A DNA stretch of 5,926 nt from Bacteroidota bacterium (GTDB lineage: Bacteria > Bacteroidota > Rhodothermia > Rhodothermales > UBA10348). The notes under the pieces were generated by a model. The model worked only from the letters and a program-made list of their open reading frames with translations, did no database searches and was not told the DNA's origin. Below, piece after piece: positions 5,367 to 5,926 of the stretch. The DNA lies in NCBI GenBank assembly GCA_004356385.1, contig SMXL01000083.1, positions 1 to 5,926 of the forward strand. The letters run 5' to 3'. The position numbers and the translations under genes were made by a program. Position 1 is the stretch's first letter. Each line of letters opens with the position of its first letter.

Positions 5367-5902
5367 ATAGTTATTCGAGTCTTGTTCAATACAATCGTCA
5401 TTGTCTTCAGCAAGGAATCAGTCTCATGCAGTGTTTACCACCTGGTTCGTTCAGACGGGTAGATGCACCTGTTTATGAAAGCAGTATCGGCGAACATTGT
5501 CGCCATATTGTCGAGCACTATCTATGTTTCTTGGCGGGGATCCCGGATGAACGGATTGATTACGATGCCAGACAGCGAGACCTTCGAATTTCCTCCGACC
5601 TGGATTTCGCGAAAGCCGAATTCGAGCGTGTTTGTTCTGAACTGGATGAAATTGAGTCCGAAAATGTTAGTTTGAGCATAAAGATGGCCGGAACGAATGG
5701 TACTGAGGAAGGATCTCCCTGGAGCCGTTCAACTATCAAGAGAGAGCTGCAGTACTTACAGGCCCATACGATTCATCACTATGCCCTCATCTCCATGATC
5801 ATGCGAATTCAAGGAATTGAGACGGATCGAGCATTGGGGGTAGCACCTTCTACACTGCGCCATCACATGGACAGCAACATGTCCGTCGCGCGAGAATCCT
5901 GA
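5363..5902 (+). CDS. DinB-like metal-binding four-helix protein
   Basis: The 179-residue product fits the DinB/YfiT-like fold, a four-helix bundle that usually binds a divalent metal through three His residues. Seen: SIGEHCRHIVEHY (41-53), offering His45, His48 and His52; IDYDARQRDLRISSD (65-79); and ELQYLQAHTIHHYALI (128-143), with the HxxxH pair His135/His139. The IGxHxRHxxEH and YDAR-RDLR motifs are those of a DinB-like subfamily I associate with Bacteroidota. Characterised DinB-fold proteins include thiol-S-transferases such as BstA, but most members, including this subfamily, have no known reaction. Length is normal and nothing is missing. It is the third gene of the acyltransferase operon through an ATGA overlap. 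A function linked to the lipid product, or its precursor or detoxification, is inference from position only. Confidence 0.9.
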   Translation: MNSYSSLVQYNRHCLQQGISLMQCLPPGSFRRVDAPVYESSIGEHCRHIVEHYLCFLAGIPDERIDYDARQRDLRISSDLDFAKAEFERVCSELDEIESENVSLSIKMAGTNGTEEGSPWSRSTIKRELQYLQAHTIHHYALISMIMRIQGIETDRALGVAPSTLRHHMDSNMSVARES

Positions 5903-5926
5903 TCATCATTCCCATTCGAATCTCCC

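Noticed and set aside
5906..5926. Possible C-terminus (GRFEWE then TGA) of a minus-strand gene entering from the right edge
   Set aside because: Only six codons are visible. The tight convergent packing elsewhere makes it plausible, but it cannot be supported from this window.
1..5926. CRISPR array, tRNA, rRNA, insertion sequence or toxin-antitoxin pair
   Set aside because: No regularly spaced repeats, cloverleaf-like segments, transposase motifs, terminal inverted repeats or small paired genes were seen on either strand.

Overview
The window looks like a compact bacterial chromosome segment of intermediate G+C. I see no phage, transposon, CRISPR or RNA gene. Most start codons lack a recognisable Shine-Dalgarno sequence. 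Several proteins (the DinB-like protein with an IGxHxRHxxEH motif, the OlsB-type acyltransferase, the TlpA-like thioredoxin) are of types I associate with Bacteroidota and relatives such as Rhodothermota. That placement is inference from family resemblance, not proven here.

Eight protein genes fill nearly all of the sequence, with strands running - + - + - + + +. (1) Positions 1-689, minus: an alpha/beta hydrolase cut by the left edge. (2) 878-1708, plus: a metallo-beta-lactamase-fold hydrolase. (3) 1705-2379, minus: a three-helix membrane protein whose C-terminal domain has M15 peptidase-like residues; its stop overlaps that of gene 2. (4) 2577-3218, plus: a membrane-anchored TlpA/ResA-like thioredoxin. 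(5) 3227-3598, minus: a small cupin, 8 bp tail-to-tail from gene 4. (6-8) 3613-5902, plus: an operon joined by two ATGA stop/start overlaps, encoding an OlsB-type N-acyltransferase, a PlsC/OlsA-type O-acyltransferase and a DinB-fold protein.

The operon is the most informative part. A PF13444-type N-acyltransferase followed at once by a PlsC-type acyltransferase is the arrangement expected for an acyloxyacyl amino-acid lipid (ornithine-lipid or glycine-lipid type): the first enzyme would make an N-acyl amino acid and the second would esterify its 3-hydroxy-acyl chain. The coupled DinB-fold gene suggests an additional, unassigned metal-dependent step. Genes 3 and 4 both appear to place catalytic domains in the periplasm, so the neighbourhood leans towards cell-envelope functions, but no single pathway can be shown to unite all eight.

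Non-coding DNA is limited to 690-877 (divergent, with a perfect 14-bp palindrome), 2380-2576 (divergent, with one weak inverted repeat), 14 bp between the cupin and acyltransferase starts, 8 bp at 3219-3226, and 24 bp at the right edge. No gene-free stretch reaches 300 bases.
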